This document shows positions 1-8,496 of a DNA stretch of 64,000 nt, piece by piece. The position numbers and the translations under genes are program-made. Positions within the stretch are counted from its first letter, which is position 1, and each line of letters starts with the position of its first letter. The notes under the pieces were generated by a model. It was not told the DNA's origin and searched no databases. It saw only the letters and a list, made by a program, of their open reading frames with translations. The stretch covers positions 2,248,001 to 2,312,000 of the forward strand of contig NZ_AP023257.1 of assembly GCF_016756595.1 (NCBI RefSeq), in the 5' to 3' direction. This DNA comes from Mesorhizobium sp. L-2-11 (GTDB taxonomy: Bacteria; Pseudomonadota; Alphaproteobacteria; Rhizobiales; Rhizobiaceae).

Positions 1-1
1 T

Positions 2-118
2 CCACCGAATTTTACTGATCAGGCATGGCAGCCGAAGGGAGATGGCGTATTTGCGCCCGGCATCACGCGCCATTTCGAGGATACCAAGGTCAGGAGGAGG
101 ACGGCTATGGCGAAGTAG
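2..118 (+). CDS. C-terminal end of an unrecognised protein (cut by window edge)
   Basis: An open frame enters from the left edge and ends at a TAG at 116-118, giving 38 residues that include FAPGITRHFEDTKVRRR before the stop. Codon use looks like that of the neighbouring real genes and the frame has no internal stop, so I read it as the tail of a plus-strand gene. I do not recognise the family from so short a piece. The next plus-strand feature is the LysR stump at 253. Confidence 0.45.
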   Translation, partial: PPNFTDQAWQPKGDGVFAPGITRHFEDTKVRRRTAMAK

Positions 119-252
119 CGGGGCGGCACCGACAGACCGTCGACATGGATTCAGGTATCGTCCGAGATATGGTTTGTTACTCCGTCCTGATGTGGCGCCG
201 CCTGAAATCGCGCCAGAAGCAACGAACTCGATTGACCTTTGCGCGAAACGCC

Positions 253-402
253 ATGCGTGACATCGACCTGAACCTGCTCACCGCCCTCGACGTCCTGCTC
301 CAGCAATGCAGCGTGACAAGGGCTGCGCTCAGGCTTCGGCTCAGCACCTCCGCGATGAGCCGCACCCTGTCGCGGCTCAGGGAGGCGCTCGGCGATCCGG
401 TC
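253..402 (+). pseudogene. LysR-type regulator, N-terminal stump
   Basis: From an ATG the frame reads MRDIDLNLLTALDVLLQQ and then the winged-helix pattern SAMSRTLSRLREALGDPVL, the classic first 50 residues of LysR regulators. After GDPVLG the similarity stops and the frame runs on into unrelated sequence that is antisense to the 3' end of the XRE-type gene. The effector-binding domain (about 230 residues) is missing. This is a truncated remnant left by a rearrangement whose junction lies near 400. The end coordinate is approximate. Confidence 0.7.
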
Positions 403-1198
403 TTGGGGCCTGCACAGACGCGGCGGCAACCGGCTGGGCCTCGGTCAGAAAAGACAGCACGGCCGTGGGTAGCGCTGCGGAATTGGGCGCATAGATGCCG
501 CAACGCGAAATAAGACTTCTCTTGTTGACGCGCTTCCCCAGATATTGCCAGACGGTGCGGGTGGCGTAGGGCAGATTGTTGTTTCGCCACGATATGCCCA
601 TAGTGACGCCCCGCAGGTAACGCCGCTGGTACGTTTCGAACGGCATGAGGATCGTCTGTCCAAAGGTTGGGGCATCGCCGCGCGTCAGTTCCGTCAAAAA
701 GATGCGCTGGTGCCGATACGCCGCGAGCCCCGTATAGCGTGAACGCTGCACGATGCCGTTTTCGGCATCTTCGATGCGCTCAAGCGAGGAAACCAGAACT
801 TGTCCGCCATTCTCGCGCAAGTGAGCGCAGGCGCAGACGATCCGGTCAGGCCAGGACAGCGACGTGTGCCATGCCTGGTAGAATCCGAGATATGGTCTGA
901 GTGCATGCAGGTCACCCGGAAAGGCGTCCGCCAGCGGCCCTTGGAGGGCCGTTTGTCGGCGCCGCTCGCTCAATTTGCTGCGGAAGACGCCAGGGGACAG
1001 GTCGAAATCGGCTGGTTCGAGGCCAAAAGCTGCCGCGATCGTCAGGAGGTTATGAGCGGAAGGAAGGGTTCCTGCATTGAGGTAGCGGTTGAACTGCTGC
1101 CGGTTGATACCGATGGTGCGGCACAAATCGGATACCGATCTGTGGGTGCTGCAGGCAAGTTTCAGGTTGCTGCTGAAATTGGCCCATGGCTTGCTCAT
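377..1198 (-). CDS. XRE-like helix-turn-helix transcriptional regulator
   Basis: A 273-residue protein with an N-terminal helix-turn-helix: residues about 18-60 contain SVSDLCRTIGINRQQFNRYLNAGTL and then NLLTIAAAFGLEPADF, the pattern of Cro/C1-type DNA-binding domains. The remainder is an alpha/beta-looking region of unknown ligand. It is divergent from the binding-protein gene at 1303 and probably controls it or itself (inference). Its last 9 or so residues lie over the LysR stump, so the natural C-terminus may have been replaced by the rearrangement there. The first ATG was taken as start. Confidence 0.65.
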   Translation of the reverse strand: MSKPWANFSSNLKLACSTHRSVSDLCRTIGINRQQFNRYLNAGTLPSAHNLLTIAAAFGLEPADFDLSPGVFRSKLSERRRQTALQGPLADAFPGDLHALRPYLGFYQAWHTSLSWPDRIVCACAHLRENGGQVLVSSLERIEDAENGIVQRSRYTGLAAYRHQRIFLTELTRGDAPTFGQTILMPFETYQRRYLRGVTMGISWRNNNLPYATRTVWQYLGKRVNKRSLISRCGIYAPNSAALPTAVLSFLTEAQPVAAASVQAPRPDRRAPP

Positions 1199-1214
1199 GG
1201 AGACAGTATAAACT

Positions 1215-1235
1215 CGCTTAAAAACGCTTCAAGCG
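1215..1235. promoter_or_regulatory. Candidate operator between divergent genes
   Basis: An 11-bp palindrome CGCTTCAAGCG (1225-1235) is preceded one helical turn upstream by another CGCTT (1215-1219). The three CGCTT-type half-sites lie between the XRE-like regulator and the substrate-binding protein gene, where an autoregulatory operator is expected. Only the repeat itself is seen; the link to the regulator is inference. Confidence 0.35.
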
Positions 1236-1302
1236 ACGAAATTGCGTTGCCGCGGCCTCTGCCTAGTATCGGCCACAAGGCTTCAGTCCAAAGGGGAACC
1301 CA

Positions 1303-2865
1303 ATGAGCGCTTCCAGCAGGTTATCGAGTCTCTCACGCCGTGATCTTCTTCAAGCGGGGGTGGCTCTGGGCCTTGTCGCAGCCGCAGGCTCACTGACGTC
1401 ACCGGCCGCGGCGCAAACGCCAGTGCGCGGCGGACAGTTGCGGCTGGGGCTCGATGGCGGCGCCTCTGCCGATACGCTCGACCCGGCCCTGGCGTCCGCC
1501 AGCGTCAATTTTGTGATCGCGCATTGCTGGGGCGATACGCTGGTCGAATCCGATCCCAAGACGGGCGCGGCGGTTCCCTCGCTGGCCGAATCCTGGTCCC
1601 CGTCGGCCGACGCCAAGGAGTGGACCTTCAAGATACGCAAAGACGTTCGTTTCCACGATGGCAAGGCATTTACTGTTACCGATGCAGTCGAGACCTTGCG
1701 CCGCCACGCCGGAAAGAAATCGCAATCGGGCGCATTCGGCCTGCTGTCCGGCATAGACCGCATCGAGGAACGGGCGGGCGACATGGTGGTGACGCTGAAA
1801 GAGGCCAACGCTGACTTGCCGCTGATATTTACCGACTATCATCTTCAGATCCAGCCGGGCGGCGGTGTGGAAAAGCCGACAGCTGCGATCGGCACTGGCC
1901 CCTACAAGCTGGTTGCGTTCGAGCCGGGCATTCGCGCCGCTTTCGAAAAAAACACCGACGACTGGCGCCAGGACCGGGGCTACGTCGACGGCGTCCTTAT
2001 TACCGTGATGAACGACCTGACTGCCCGGACCAGCGCCTTGCGGTCCGGTCAGGTCGATTTCATCAGCACCGTCGAACCCAAGATCGTGCCGTTGCTGAAG
2101 CGGGATCCGGGCGTCGAAATCCTCCGTACCTCCGGCAAGGGGTTCTATTCCTTTCTGATGCATTGCGACACCGCGCCGTTCGACAACAATGATCTGCGTC
2201 TGGCGCTCAAATATGCGATAGACCGCGAGGCTATCCTCAAGCGGGTTCTGGGCGGGTTCGGCACCATTGGCAATGATTACCCGATTAACGCCAACTATGC
2301 GCTCGCGCCTACCGACATAGAGCAGCGCAAATACGATCCCGACAAGGCCGCATTCCATTTCAAGAAGTCGGGCCTTCAGGATCCGATCCTGCTGCGCACT
2401 TCCGAGGCGGCGTTCCCCGGCGCGGTCGATGCGGCCCAGCTTTTCCAATTGAGCGCGGAAAAGGCCGGCATCAAGATCAATGTGCAGCGCGAGCCGAGTG
2501 ACGGCTACTGGTCGGAAGTCTGGAACGTCAAGCCGTTCTGCACCTCCTTTTGGGGTGGTCGTCCGACGCAGGACGCGCGCTATTCCACTTCCTACGTTTC
2601 CAACGCGGAGTGGAACGACACCCGCTTCAAGCGGCCCGACTTCGACAAGATGGTGGTGCAGGCGCGCGGTGAACTGGATGAGACCAAGCGGCGCGTACTC
2701 TACCGTGACATGGCGCTGATGGTGCGAGATGAGGGCGGCCTGATACTGCCGGTGTTCAACGACTTCATCAACGCCTGCACGAGCCATCTCAAGGGTTTTG
2801 TTCCCGATATTGGCAATGACTTTTCCAATGGCCGCATCGCCAGCCGGGTCTGGCTGGAGGCTTGA
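1303..2865 (+). CDS. ABC transporter substrate-binding protein, peptide/nickel family (SBP_bac_5), Tat-exported
   Basis: 520 residues. The N-terminus has a twin-arginine signal (SRRDLLQAGVALGLVAAAG) with cleavage likely after SPAAAQ. The mature part has the family-5 hallmarks: DTLDPALASA, then LAESWSPSADAKEWTFKIRKDVRFHDG at about residues 100-130, then GTGPYKLVAFEPG. It would capture an oligopeptide, nickel or similar solute in the periplasm. No permease or ATPase follows; the next gene is a hydrolase whose start lies 73 bases on. The binding protein is therefore an orphan here and must use a transporter encoded elsewhere or have lost its partners. Confidence 0.85.
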   Translation: MSASSRLSSLSRRDLLQAGVALGLVAAAGSLTSPAAAQTPVRGGQLRLGLDGGASADTLDPALASASVNFVIAHCWGDTLVESDPKTGAAVPSLAESWSPSADAKEWTFKIRKDVRFHDGKAFTVTDAVETLRRHAGKKSQSGAFGLLSGIDRIEERAGDMVVTLKEANADLPLIFTDYHLQIQPGGGVEKPTAAIGTGPYKLVAFEPGIRAAFEKNTDDWRQDRGYVDGVLITVMNDLTARTSALRSGQVDFISTVEPKIVPLLKRDPGVEILRTSGKGFYSFLMHCDTAPFDNNDLRLALKYAIDREAILKRVLGGFGTIGNDYPINANYALAPTDIEQRKYDPDKAAFHFKKSGLQDPILLRTSEAAFPGAVDAAQLFQLSAEKAGIKINVQREPSDGYWSEVWNVKPFCTSFWGGRPTQDARYSTSYVSNAEWNDTRFKRPDFDKMVVQARGELDETKRRVLYRDMALMVRDEGGLILPVFNDFINACTSHLKGFVPDIGNDFSNGRIASRVWLEA

Positions 2866-2938
2866 ACCGGAAATGATCGTGCTTTTCCGGCGGCGGGTAG
2901 TGTGCTTGCCACCGCGTGGAGCTTTTGTGGTTGATCGC

Positions 2939-4927
2939 ATGACGAACAGGAATTTCCGTGTCATTGAAAATGAGTGGATCGTCCTGAAAGACGACACCCG
3001 GCTCGCCGCACGCATCTGGATGCCCGAAGCGGTTCCTGGCGGGGTGCCGGCGGTGCTCGAATTCCTGCCTTATCGCAAACGCAACGGCACCGCCCCGCGG
3101 GATGAGTCCACCTATCCTGTATTCGCGGCCGCCGGCATCGCGGGCGTGCGCGTCGATATTCGCGGCTGCGGCGAGTCCGATGGCGTGATCGACGGCGAAT
3201 ATACCGTGCGCGAGCTTGCCGATGCGATCGAGGTTATCGAATGGATCGCAGCGCAGGACTGGTCGAACGGCAATGTCGGCATGATGGGAATTTCCTGGGG
3301 CGGGTTCAACGCACTCCAGGTGGCGGCTTTGAAGCCACCTGCTCTCAAGGCCGTGATTTCGCTGTCGTCCACCGTCGATCGCTACAATGACGACATCCAT
3401 TACAAGAATGGTGCCCATCTGTCGGCGCAACTGTCATGGGCGGCGACGATGAATGCCTACCAGTCGCGATCCCCCGACCCCGATCTTGTCGGAGAACGCT
3501 GGCGCGACATGTGGCTCGAGCGCCTGGAAGGCGAGCCGTTCTTCATGGAGGAGTGGCTGTCCCACCAACGCCGCGACGACTTCTGGCGTCACGGTTCGGT
3601 CTGCGAGGATTTTGCCGGGTTTTCTGTTCCAGCACTGGTGATTGCCGGATGGGCCGACGGCTACCGCAACACGCCCTTGAAGGCGGTTGCCGGGATGCCG
3701 GAAATGGCCTGGGGCCTGATCGGTCCATGGGTTCACAAGTATCCGCATTTCGCCTATCCGAAGCCCTGCGTCGATTTTCATGCCGAGGCAATTTCATGGT
3801 GGCGGCATTGGCTGTGCGCAGAAGACAACAAGGTGGAGAATACGCCGAGGCTGCGTGCTTATATCCTGGACGGGCCGCGACCCGGCCGCCGGCGCGAGAC
3901 CGACCCGGGCTATTGGGTTGCCATGGACAGATGGGACGTTCCCGACGCACTCGTCCTTAGCCTGGACGCGTCGGGCAGGCTCGCTCGGTGCAATTCATCG
4001 CATGCTGAAGGAAATACCCTCCTGCACTCTCCTCAGGATACGGGCACCGCTGCGGGAGAGTTCTTCACGCTGAAGCCGGATTCGGAAATGGCCGGCGACC
4101 AGCGTATCGACGATGCTGGATCACTCATTTTCGACAGCGTCGTTCTTGCCGAAGAATACATCGTGTTTGGCCAGCCGCTCGCAAAACTGTCGCTTTCCAG
4201 TGATGCCAACTTCGCCAACCTTGCCGTCAGGCTCGTCGACGTCCATCCCGACGGTGCGGCGACGCGCGTCAGCTACGGTGTGCTCAACCTTGCGCATCGC
4301 AACGGCAATGCCGAGCCACAGCCTCTGAAGCCGGGCGAGACGGTCGAAATCGAGTTGGTGCTCGATGCGTGCGGCTACCGTTTTGCGCCCGGCCACCGTC
4401 TGCGTCTGTCCTTGTCGAGCGCCTATTGGCCGACGATCCTGCCGCCGCCCTGCGACGCAACGCTGATGATCGATCTTGCCACGCTGCGATTGGAACTGCC
4501 GCTGCTTGGCGAGCATCGCAGGGTCGAAATCCCGCAGCCATCCAATCCCGATCCTCTGCCCCGTTACGAGGTCCTGACGGACGGATCGTCGGGCCGCTCT
4601 GTTGAACGCGATCTGCAAAATGGCGTGACGCGCTACCGGGTGCACGAGGATACAGGTCTTAGCCGCCATCCGGGCAACGGCTTGTGCACGCGCGACATCC
4701 GGCAGGAGGTATGGTCGATAGCGCCCGATGACCCGCTGTCGCTGACGGCAGAGGTCCGCTGGACGTGCCGTGCCGAGCGGGAAGGCTGGCGAACGCAGAG
4801 CCATTCCATCACGCATCTCTCCTGCACGGCGACCGAATGGGTGTCGCAACGGATCGAAGCACTGGATGACGGCCGCAAGGTGTTTGAGCGCGAGCGCAAT
4901 TCCCGCATCTCGCGTGACCACATGTAA
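2939..4927 (+). CDS. CocE/NonD family hydrolase (X-Pro dipeptidyl-peptidase-like)
   Basis: 662 residues from the ATG at 2939 (MTNRNFRVIENEW), chosen because the family starts this way and the upstream in-frame codons overlap the previous gene. It is a serine alpha/beta hydrolase: nucleophile Ser119 in GISWGG, acid in the AGWADGYRN segment, and His in GPWVHKYPHF. The C-terminal half is the jelly-roll domain of X-Pro dipeptidyl-peptidase and cocaine-esterase relatives. It lies 73 bases behind the peptide-type binding protein, which suggests hydrolysis of an imported acyl or peptidyl compound (inference). The natural substrate cannot be read from sequence. Confidence 0.85.
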   Translation: MTNRNFRVIENEWIVLKDDTRLAARIWMPEAVPGGVPAVLEFLPYRKRNGTAPRDESTYPVFAAAGIAGVRVDIRGCGESDGVIDGEYTVRELADAIEVIEWIAAQDWSNGNVGMMGISWGGFNALQVAALKPPALKAVISLSSTVDRYNDDIHYKNGAHLSAQLSWAATMNAYQSRSPDPDLVGERWRDMWLERLEGEPFFMEEWLSHQRRDDFWRHGSVCEDFAGFSVPALVIAGWADGYRNTPLKAVAGMPEMAWGLIGPWVHKYPHFAYPKPCVDFHAEAISWWRHWLCAEDNKVENTPRLRAYILDGPRPGRRRETDPGYWVAMDRWDVPDALVLSLDASGRLARCNSSHAEGNTLLHSPQDTGTAAGEFFTLKPDSEMAGDQRIDDAGSLIFDSVVLAEEYIVFGQPLAKLSLSSDANFANLAVRLVDVHPDGAATRVSYGVLNLAHRNGNAEPQPLKPGETVEIELVLDACGYRFAPGHRLRLSLSSAYWPTILPPPCDATLMIDLATLRLELPLLGEHRRVEIPQPSNPDPLPRYEVLTDGSSGRSVERDLQNGVTRYRVHEDTGLSRHPGNGLCTRDIRQEVWSIAPDDPLSLTAEVRWTCRAEREGWRTQSHSITHLSCTATEWVSQRIEALDDGRKVFERERNSRISRDHM

Positions 4928-4930
4928 TAG

Positions 4931-5056
4931 AGCGCCTATCGCTGCGGCTGCGGCAATGCCGGGCATTTCAGCCGGGTGTTTCGCCAGCACACCGGCATCA
5001 CCCCGACCCATGTATGGCATCCGAACCGATGCGCAAGCGGTTCTACCAATGCGTGA
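4931..5056 (+). pseudogene. AraC-family regulator, C-terminal remnant
   Basis: In one frame the sequence reads AYRCGCGNAGHFSRVF followed by RQHTGITPTHVWHPNR, matching the second helix-turn-helix of AraC regulators (IAxxCGFxxxSHFSRxFRRxxGxSPxxYR). There is no start codon and nothing upstream of it except the hydrolase stop. It is the last 35 or so residues of a lost gene, placed immediately after the hydrolase, and marks another rearrangement boundary. Confidence 0.6.
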
Positions 5057-5360
5057 ACCGGATGGAGCTGCGCCAAGTCCGATTTCTGCTCGAGACGCCC
5101 GAAATCCGAGATGCTGCTATATCCCTAAGCCAGGAATTAATCTCGTTCATCGTCTTTAGGTTCGCCCGACCATACGAGAGAATACGGGGGAAACGGGTTG
5201 GCAAACCATCCGCTAACATATTGATTTCCTATGGGGTACTTTGTCCCTCCGGGCCCACCAAAATTATTCAATATCAACCAGTTATGGTCGACTTCGCTTA
5301 GAAGTGGGCCAATCTAGATTCTAAGCCCCAGGAGCAGGTGCATCGACTTAATCCATGAGC
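5057..5360. other. Intergenic stretch without recognisable content
   Basis: About 300 bases with lower GC than the surroundings, especially 5200-5300. I see no convincing coding frame, hairpin or regulator. The lower GC could mark the edge of an acquired segment, but that is a guess. Confidence 0.4.
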
Positions 5361-5447
5361 GGGAAGGGCGAGTTATGCCTGCTCTTAAGTTCTATAGTCG
5401 CTCTGTTCAGTCAGGTTTGTGCAGCCATGTATAGTCCAGCTATTTCA
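5361..5447. repeat. Dispersed repeat, copy 1 (second copy at 47104)
   Basis: About 87 bases align without large gaps to 47104-47190, sharing blocks such as GGGCGAGTT, TGCCTGCTCT, GTGCAGCCATG and GTCCAGCTATTT. Identity is roughly three quarters by eye. Neither copy has transposon-like ends and neither sits inside a convincing gene. The nature of the repeat is unknown. Confidence 0.5.
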
Positions 5448-5669
5448 AGGCTGGAAGACCCTTGGGCGACGCGTGCGGCAAAAGGCGGTAACGACGTGCG
5501 AATGGGACGATTGGCGGGACCGATCGAGAATGCCGCGGCGGCAAGTAAGCTGGTGTCAACACAGCTGGGCGTACTGCCAACAGGCGAGAGGCACAGCCGT
5601 TGCTCGCTGCTCAAAACGGCGTCTTCCGACTTTCGCGGGATATCACCCATGCTCGCAACGGGTCTGCCA

Positions 5670-5708
5670 TAGACTTTCGCATCGCCTGACCGGTGCTTCC
5701 GTCCGATG
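5670..5708 (+). promoter_or_regulatory. TAGAC box, site A (upstream of the metallo-hydrolase)
   Basis: Begins TAGACTTTCGC and continues ATCGCCTGACCG, differing at one base in 23 from site B at 14471. The match continues at identical spacing with a CGT and a final AT-containing segment, 128 bases before the ATG of the metallo-hydrolase. It is a candidate activator site or complete promoter. See sites B and C and the findings. Confidence 0.5.
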
Positions 5709-5836
5709 GTGGCGCAGGCCGAGGCGGTGCAACTTCCTCCGTAGACGCCAGGTGGCGGTCCCTGGAGGCTCATGCCAAATCCACGGGCGCCAGCGGCGGA
5801 GGTGGCCGATACGGCCGTGGTCAGCAGGAGACAAAC

Positions 5837-6796
5837 ATGACCCTGGACAACATTTCACACCCCTCGATCCAGCATTGCGCCGACAGCCTGAACGCCAAGC
5901 ACAGCAACGGTAGACCGGAGCCCGAATTGGTTCCGTCGCGCTACGCGCTACGGGTCGGCGACATCGAAGTGCTGGTGATCAGCGATGGAGTGCTGCCGAT
6001 ACCAGCCCCGGTTATGGCATACAACGTCGACCCGGCCGTCCGGGCGGCCTGGCTGGACGACATGTTCCTGCCGCCGGACGTACTCGAGTGGCCGCTGAAC
6101 GTGGTCGTCGTACGCAGCGGCGGCCGGACCATACTCGTGGACGCCGGGCTGGGGATGGATCCGGACTTGCACTTGCCGAGGGCTGGGCGGCTGGTCTCGC
6201 GACTGGAGGCAGCCGGCATCGATCTTGCTTCCGTCACCGACGTGGTGCTGACCCATATGCATATGGACCATATCGGCGGGCTGCTCATCGACGGGGTGAA
6301 GGACCAGCTGCGTCCGGATCTGCGGATTCACGTGGCGGCCGCCGAGATCAAGTTCTGGGAGTCGCCCGATTTCTCCCGCGCCTCCATGCCAACGGGGTTC
6401 CCGGATGCGCTTCGGCGGGCGGCCAAGCGGTTCGTGAACGAGTACCGCAGCCAGTTGCGGCCGTTTGAGACGGAGCACGAGGTGGCGCCGGGGGTGGTTG
6501 TCACTCTCACTGGCGGCCACACCCCCGGGCACAGCGTGGTCCGCCTGGCGTCCGGCGGCGATAGGCTGACCTTCGCCGGCGACGCCGTGTTCCAGGTCGG
6601 GTTCGACCAACCCGATTGGCACAACGGCTTCGAACACGACCCTGAGGAGGCGGCCCGCGTCCGCATCAATCTTTTGCGGGAGCTGGCCGCGACCCGTGAG
6701 CCGCTGGTGGCCACTCACCTGCCATTCCCGTCTATCTGCCATGTGGCGGTGGACGGCGATGTATTTCGTTGCGTACCGGCTGTCTGGGACTACTGA
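5837..6796 (+). CDS. Metallo-beta-lactamase-fold hydrolase
   Basis: 319 residues from the ATG at 5837, preceded by GGAG at a good distance. The metal site is complete: THMHMDHIGG gives His140, His142, Asp144 and His145; a further His sits in GGHTPGHS, the bridging Asp in FAGDAVF and the last His in ATHLPF. The overall layout resembles the AHL-lactonase/alkylsulfatase-like branch of the superfamily, but the substrate is not decidable. No signal peptide is evident, so it is probably cytoplasmic. It stands alone, between the TAGAC box and the small ferredoxin gene. Confidence 0.8.
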   Translation: MTLDNISHPSIQHCADSLNAKHSNGRPEPELVPSRYALRVGDIEVLVISDGVLPIPAPVMAYNVDPAVRAAWLDDMFLPPDVLEWPLNVVVVRSGGRTILVDAGLGMDPDLHLPRAGRLVSRLEAAGIDLASVTDVVLTHMHMDHIGGLLIDGVKDQLRPDLRIHVAAAEIKFWESPDFSRASMPTGFPDALRRAAKRFVNEYRSQLRPFETEHEVAPGVVVTLTGGHTPGHSVVRLASGGDRLTFAGDAVFQVGFDQPDWHNGFEHDPEEAARVRINLLRELAATREPLVATHLPFPSICHVAVDGDVFRCVPAVWDY

Positions 6797-6812
6797 CCCG
6801 CTTGTCGGGTCA
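6794..6812 (+). terminator. Short hairpin at the end of the metallo-hydrolase
   Basis: TGACCCG and CGGGTCA form a perfect 7-bp stem around a 5-base loop, and the stem begins at the TGA stop codon itself. No T run follows, so it is at best a weak or factor-assisted terminator. Confidence 0.35.
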
Positions 6813-6848
6813 GAGCCGCACCAGGTCGGCATCAATACTTATCGCGCC

Positions 6849-7055
6849 ATGATCGTGTGCTCGTGCAATGTGTTGAGCGATCAGGATGTCCGCTCCGCCG
6901 TCAAGGCGGAGCGGACGTGCTCGATCCGCCAAGTCTATGGCTGTCTCGGCTGCAGCGCCCAGTGCGGCCGTTGCGCGCGTACTATCCGCCGCATCATTGA
7001 CGAGGCGCTCGCCAGCGCCCGTGCGGCATCCTGCAACGACCGCGCGCAGTCCTGA
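6849..7055 (+). CDS. bfd: Bacterioferritin-associated ferredoxin ([2Fe-2S])
   Basis: 68 residues starting MIVCSCNVLSDQDV. Cysteines at 4, 6, 39 and 42 (CSC near the start, then CSAQCGRC) match the C-x-C...C-x2-C cluster motif of Bfd. Bfd reduces ferric iron stored in bacterioferritin and so releases it. No bacterioferritin gene lies in the window. It precedes the cytochrome b gene by 140 bases in the same direction; a joint transcript is possible but not shown. Confidence 0.85.
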   Translation: MIVCSCNVLSDQDVRSAVKAERTCSIRQVYGCLGCSAQCGRCARTIRRIIDEALASARAASCNDRAQS

Positions 7056-7195
7056 CTCGGCCGCCTCGGCCGTCGGGCGCAGCCTTTCAGTCAGGAACCC
7101 ATAGACCAACGTATCGGACGCATGCGTCCCCGGCATGATAGTTCGAACACTGGAAAGGCTGGCATGCTTGGGACTTCAAAACCAGAGGCACTCCG

Positions 7196-8449
7196 ATGAG
7201 CGGTGGGCATTCCACCTATATTCCCAAGACCAGGATCGGACGCTGGTTCGACGCCCGCCTGCCGGTGTCGCGCCTGGTGCATGATCAGTTCATCGTCTAC
7301 CCGGTTCCGCGCAACCTGAACTACGCCTATTCGTTCGGCGGCATCCTGTCGATGATGCTGGCCGCGCAGATCGTTACCGGCGTCGTGCTGGCCATGCATT
7401 ACGCGGCCGACACGACACTCGCCTTCAATTCCGTAGACAAAATCATGCGCGACGTGAATTCCGGCTGGCTGTTGCGCTACCTGCACTCCAATGGCGCGTC
7501 GTTCTTCTTCATCGCGGTCTACGTCCATGTCGCCCGTGGCCTCTTTTACGGCTCCTACAAGGCGCCGCGCGAACTGCTGTGGGTCCTCGGGTGCACCAAC
7601 CTTCTGTTGATGATGGCTACGGCGTTCATGGGTTACGTGCTGCCCTGGGGACAAATGTCGTTCTGGGGCGCCACCGTCATCACCGGCTTCTTCAGCGCCA
7701 TTCCGCTGGTGGGCGACTGGGTGCAGCAACTGCTGCTCGGCGGCTTCGCGGTCGACAATCCTACCCTCAACCGCTTCTTTGCGCTGCATTACCTGCTGCC
7801 GTTCATGCTGACGGGCGTCGTCATCCTGCACATCTGGGCGCTTCACGTCGCCGGCCAGACCAATCCGGCAGGCATTGATGTGAAATCGAAAACCGACGTC
7901 GTGGATTTCACGCCGCACGCCACCATCAAGGACATATTCGGGGCCGTGGTGTTCCTGCTCGCCTTCGCGTACTTCGTCTTCTACGTGCCGAATTATCTCG
8001 GGCATCCAGACAACTACACCGCCGCCGACCCGCTGAAGACGCCGGCGCATATCGTGCCCGAATGGTACTTCCTGCCGTTCTACGCGATCCTGCGCGCGGT
8101 CACCTTCAACATCGGGCCGGTCGACTCGAAGCTCGGCGGTGTGCTCGCCATGTTCGGCGCCATCGCCGTGCTGTTCTTCGTGCCGTGGCTCGATATGTCG
8201 AAGGTGCGCTCGGCTGTCTACCGGCCCTGGTACAGGCGGTTCTTCTGGCTGTTTGTCATCAACGCCCTCTTCCTTGGCTGGCTGGGGTCCAAGCCGGCGG
8301 AAGGCTGGTACATTCCCGCCATGCAACTATCGACCCTCTACTACTTCGCGTTCTTTCTCGTCGTCATGCCGCTGCTGGGCGTGATCGAGACGCCACGCCG
8401 GCTGCCGAACTCGATATCCGAGGCGATCCTGGAGAAAAGCCAGGAATAA
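7196..8449 (+). CDS. petB: Cytochrome b of bc1 type, without Rieske or c1 partners
   Basis: 417 residues, the full length of an alphaproteobacterial cytochrome b. The four haem ligands are present as His97 and His111 in helix B and His198 and His212 in helix D. The quinol-site motif PEWY is at about residue 285, and eight or so membrane helices are visible. In normal fbc/pet operons the Rieske gene precedes and cytochrome c1 follows. Here the neighbours are bfd and a mechanosensitive channel. It is probably a second copy working with another electron acceptor, or with the bc1 partners encoded elsewhere. Confidence 0.9.
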   Translation: MSGGHSTYIPKTRIGRWFDARLPVSRLVHDQFIVYPVPRNLNYAYSFGGILSMMLAAQIVTGVVLAMHYAADTTLAFNSVDKIMRDVNSGWLLRYLHSNGASFFFIAVYVHVARGLFYGSYKAPRELLWVLGCTNLLLMMATAFMGYVLPWGQMSFWGATVITGFFSAIPLVGDWVQQLLLGGFAVDNPTLNRFFALHYLLPFMLTGVVILHIWALHVAGQTNPAGIDVKSKTDVVDFTPHATIKDIFGAVVFLLAFAYFVFYVPNYLGHPDNYTAADPLKTPAHIVPEWYFLPFYAILRAVTFNIGPVDSKLGGVLAMFGAIAVLFFVPWLDMSKVRSAVYRPWYRRFFWLFVINALFLGWLGSKPAEGWYIPAMQLSTLYYFAFFLVVMPLLGVIETPRRLPNSISEAILEKSQE

Positions 8450-8496
8450 GCTTGCCCGATTGCCGTGCTCCAAGGCGAGGATTGTGCGAGGATTTT

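Noticed and set aside
2798..2938. Longer start of the CocE/NonD hydrolase
   Set aside because: The added 47 residues overlap the upstream gene and do not resemble the family's N-terminus; the ATG at 2939 fits better.
1399..3015. 538-codon open frame on the minus strand
   Set aside because: Fully antisense to the binding-protein gene and the start of the hydrolase, both of which have clear domains; the product has no recognisable features and is His/Arg-rich in the way of GC-rich shadow frames.
7091..8326. 411-codon minus-strand frame
   Set aside because: Antisense to the complete cytochrome b gene; composition is highly charged with no domain.
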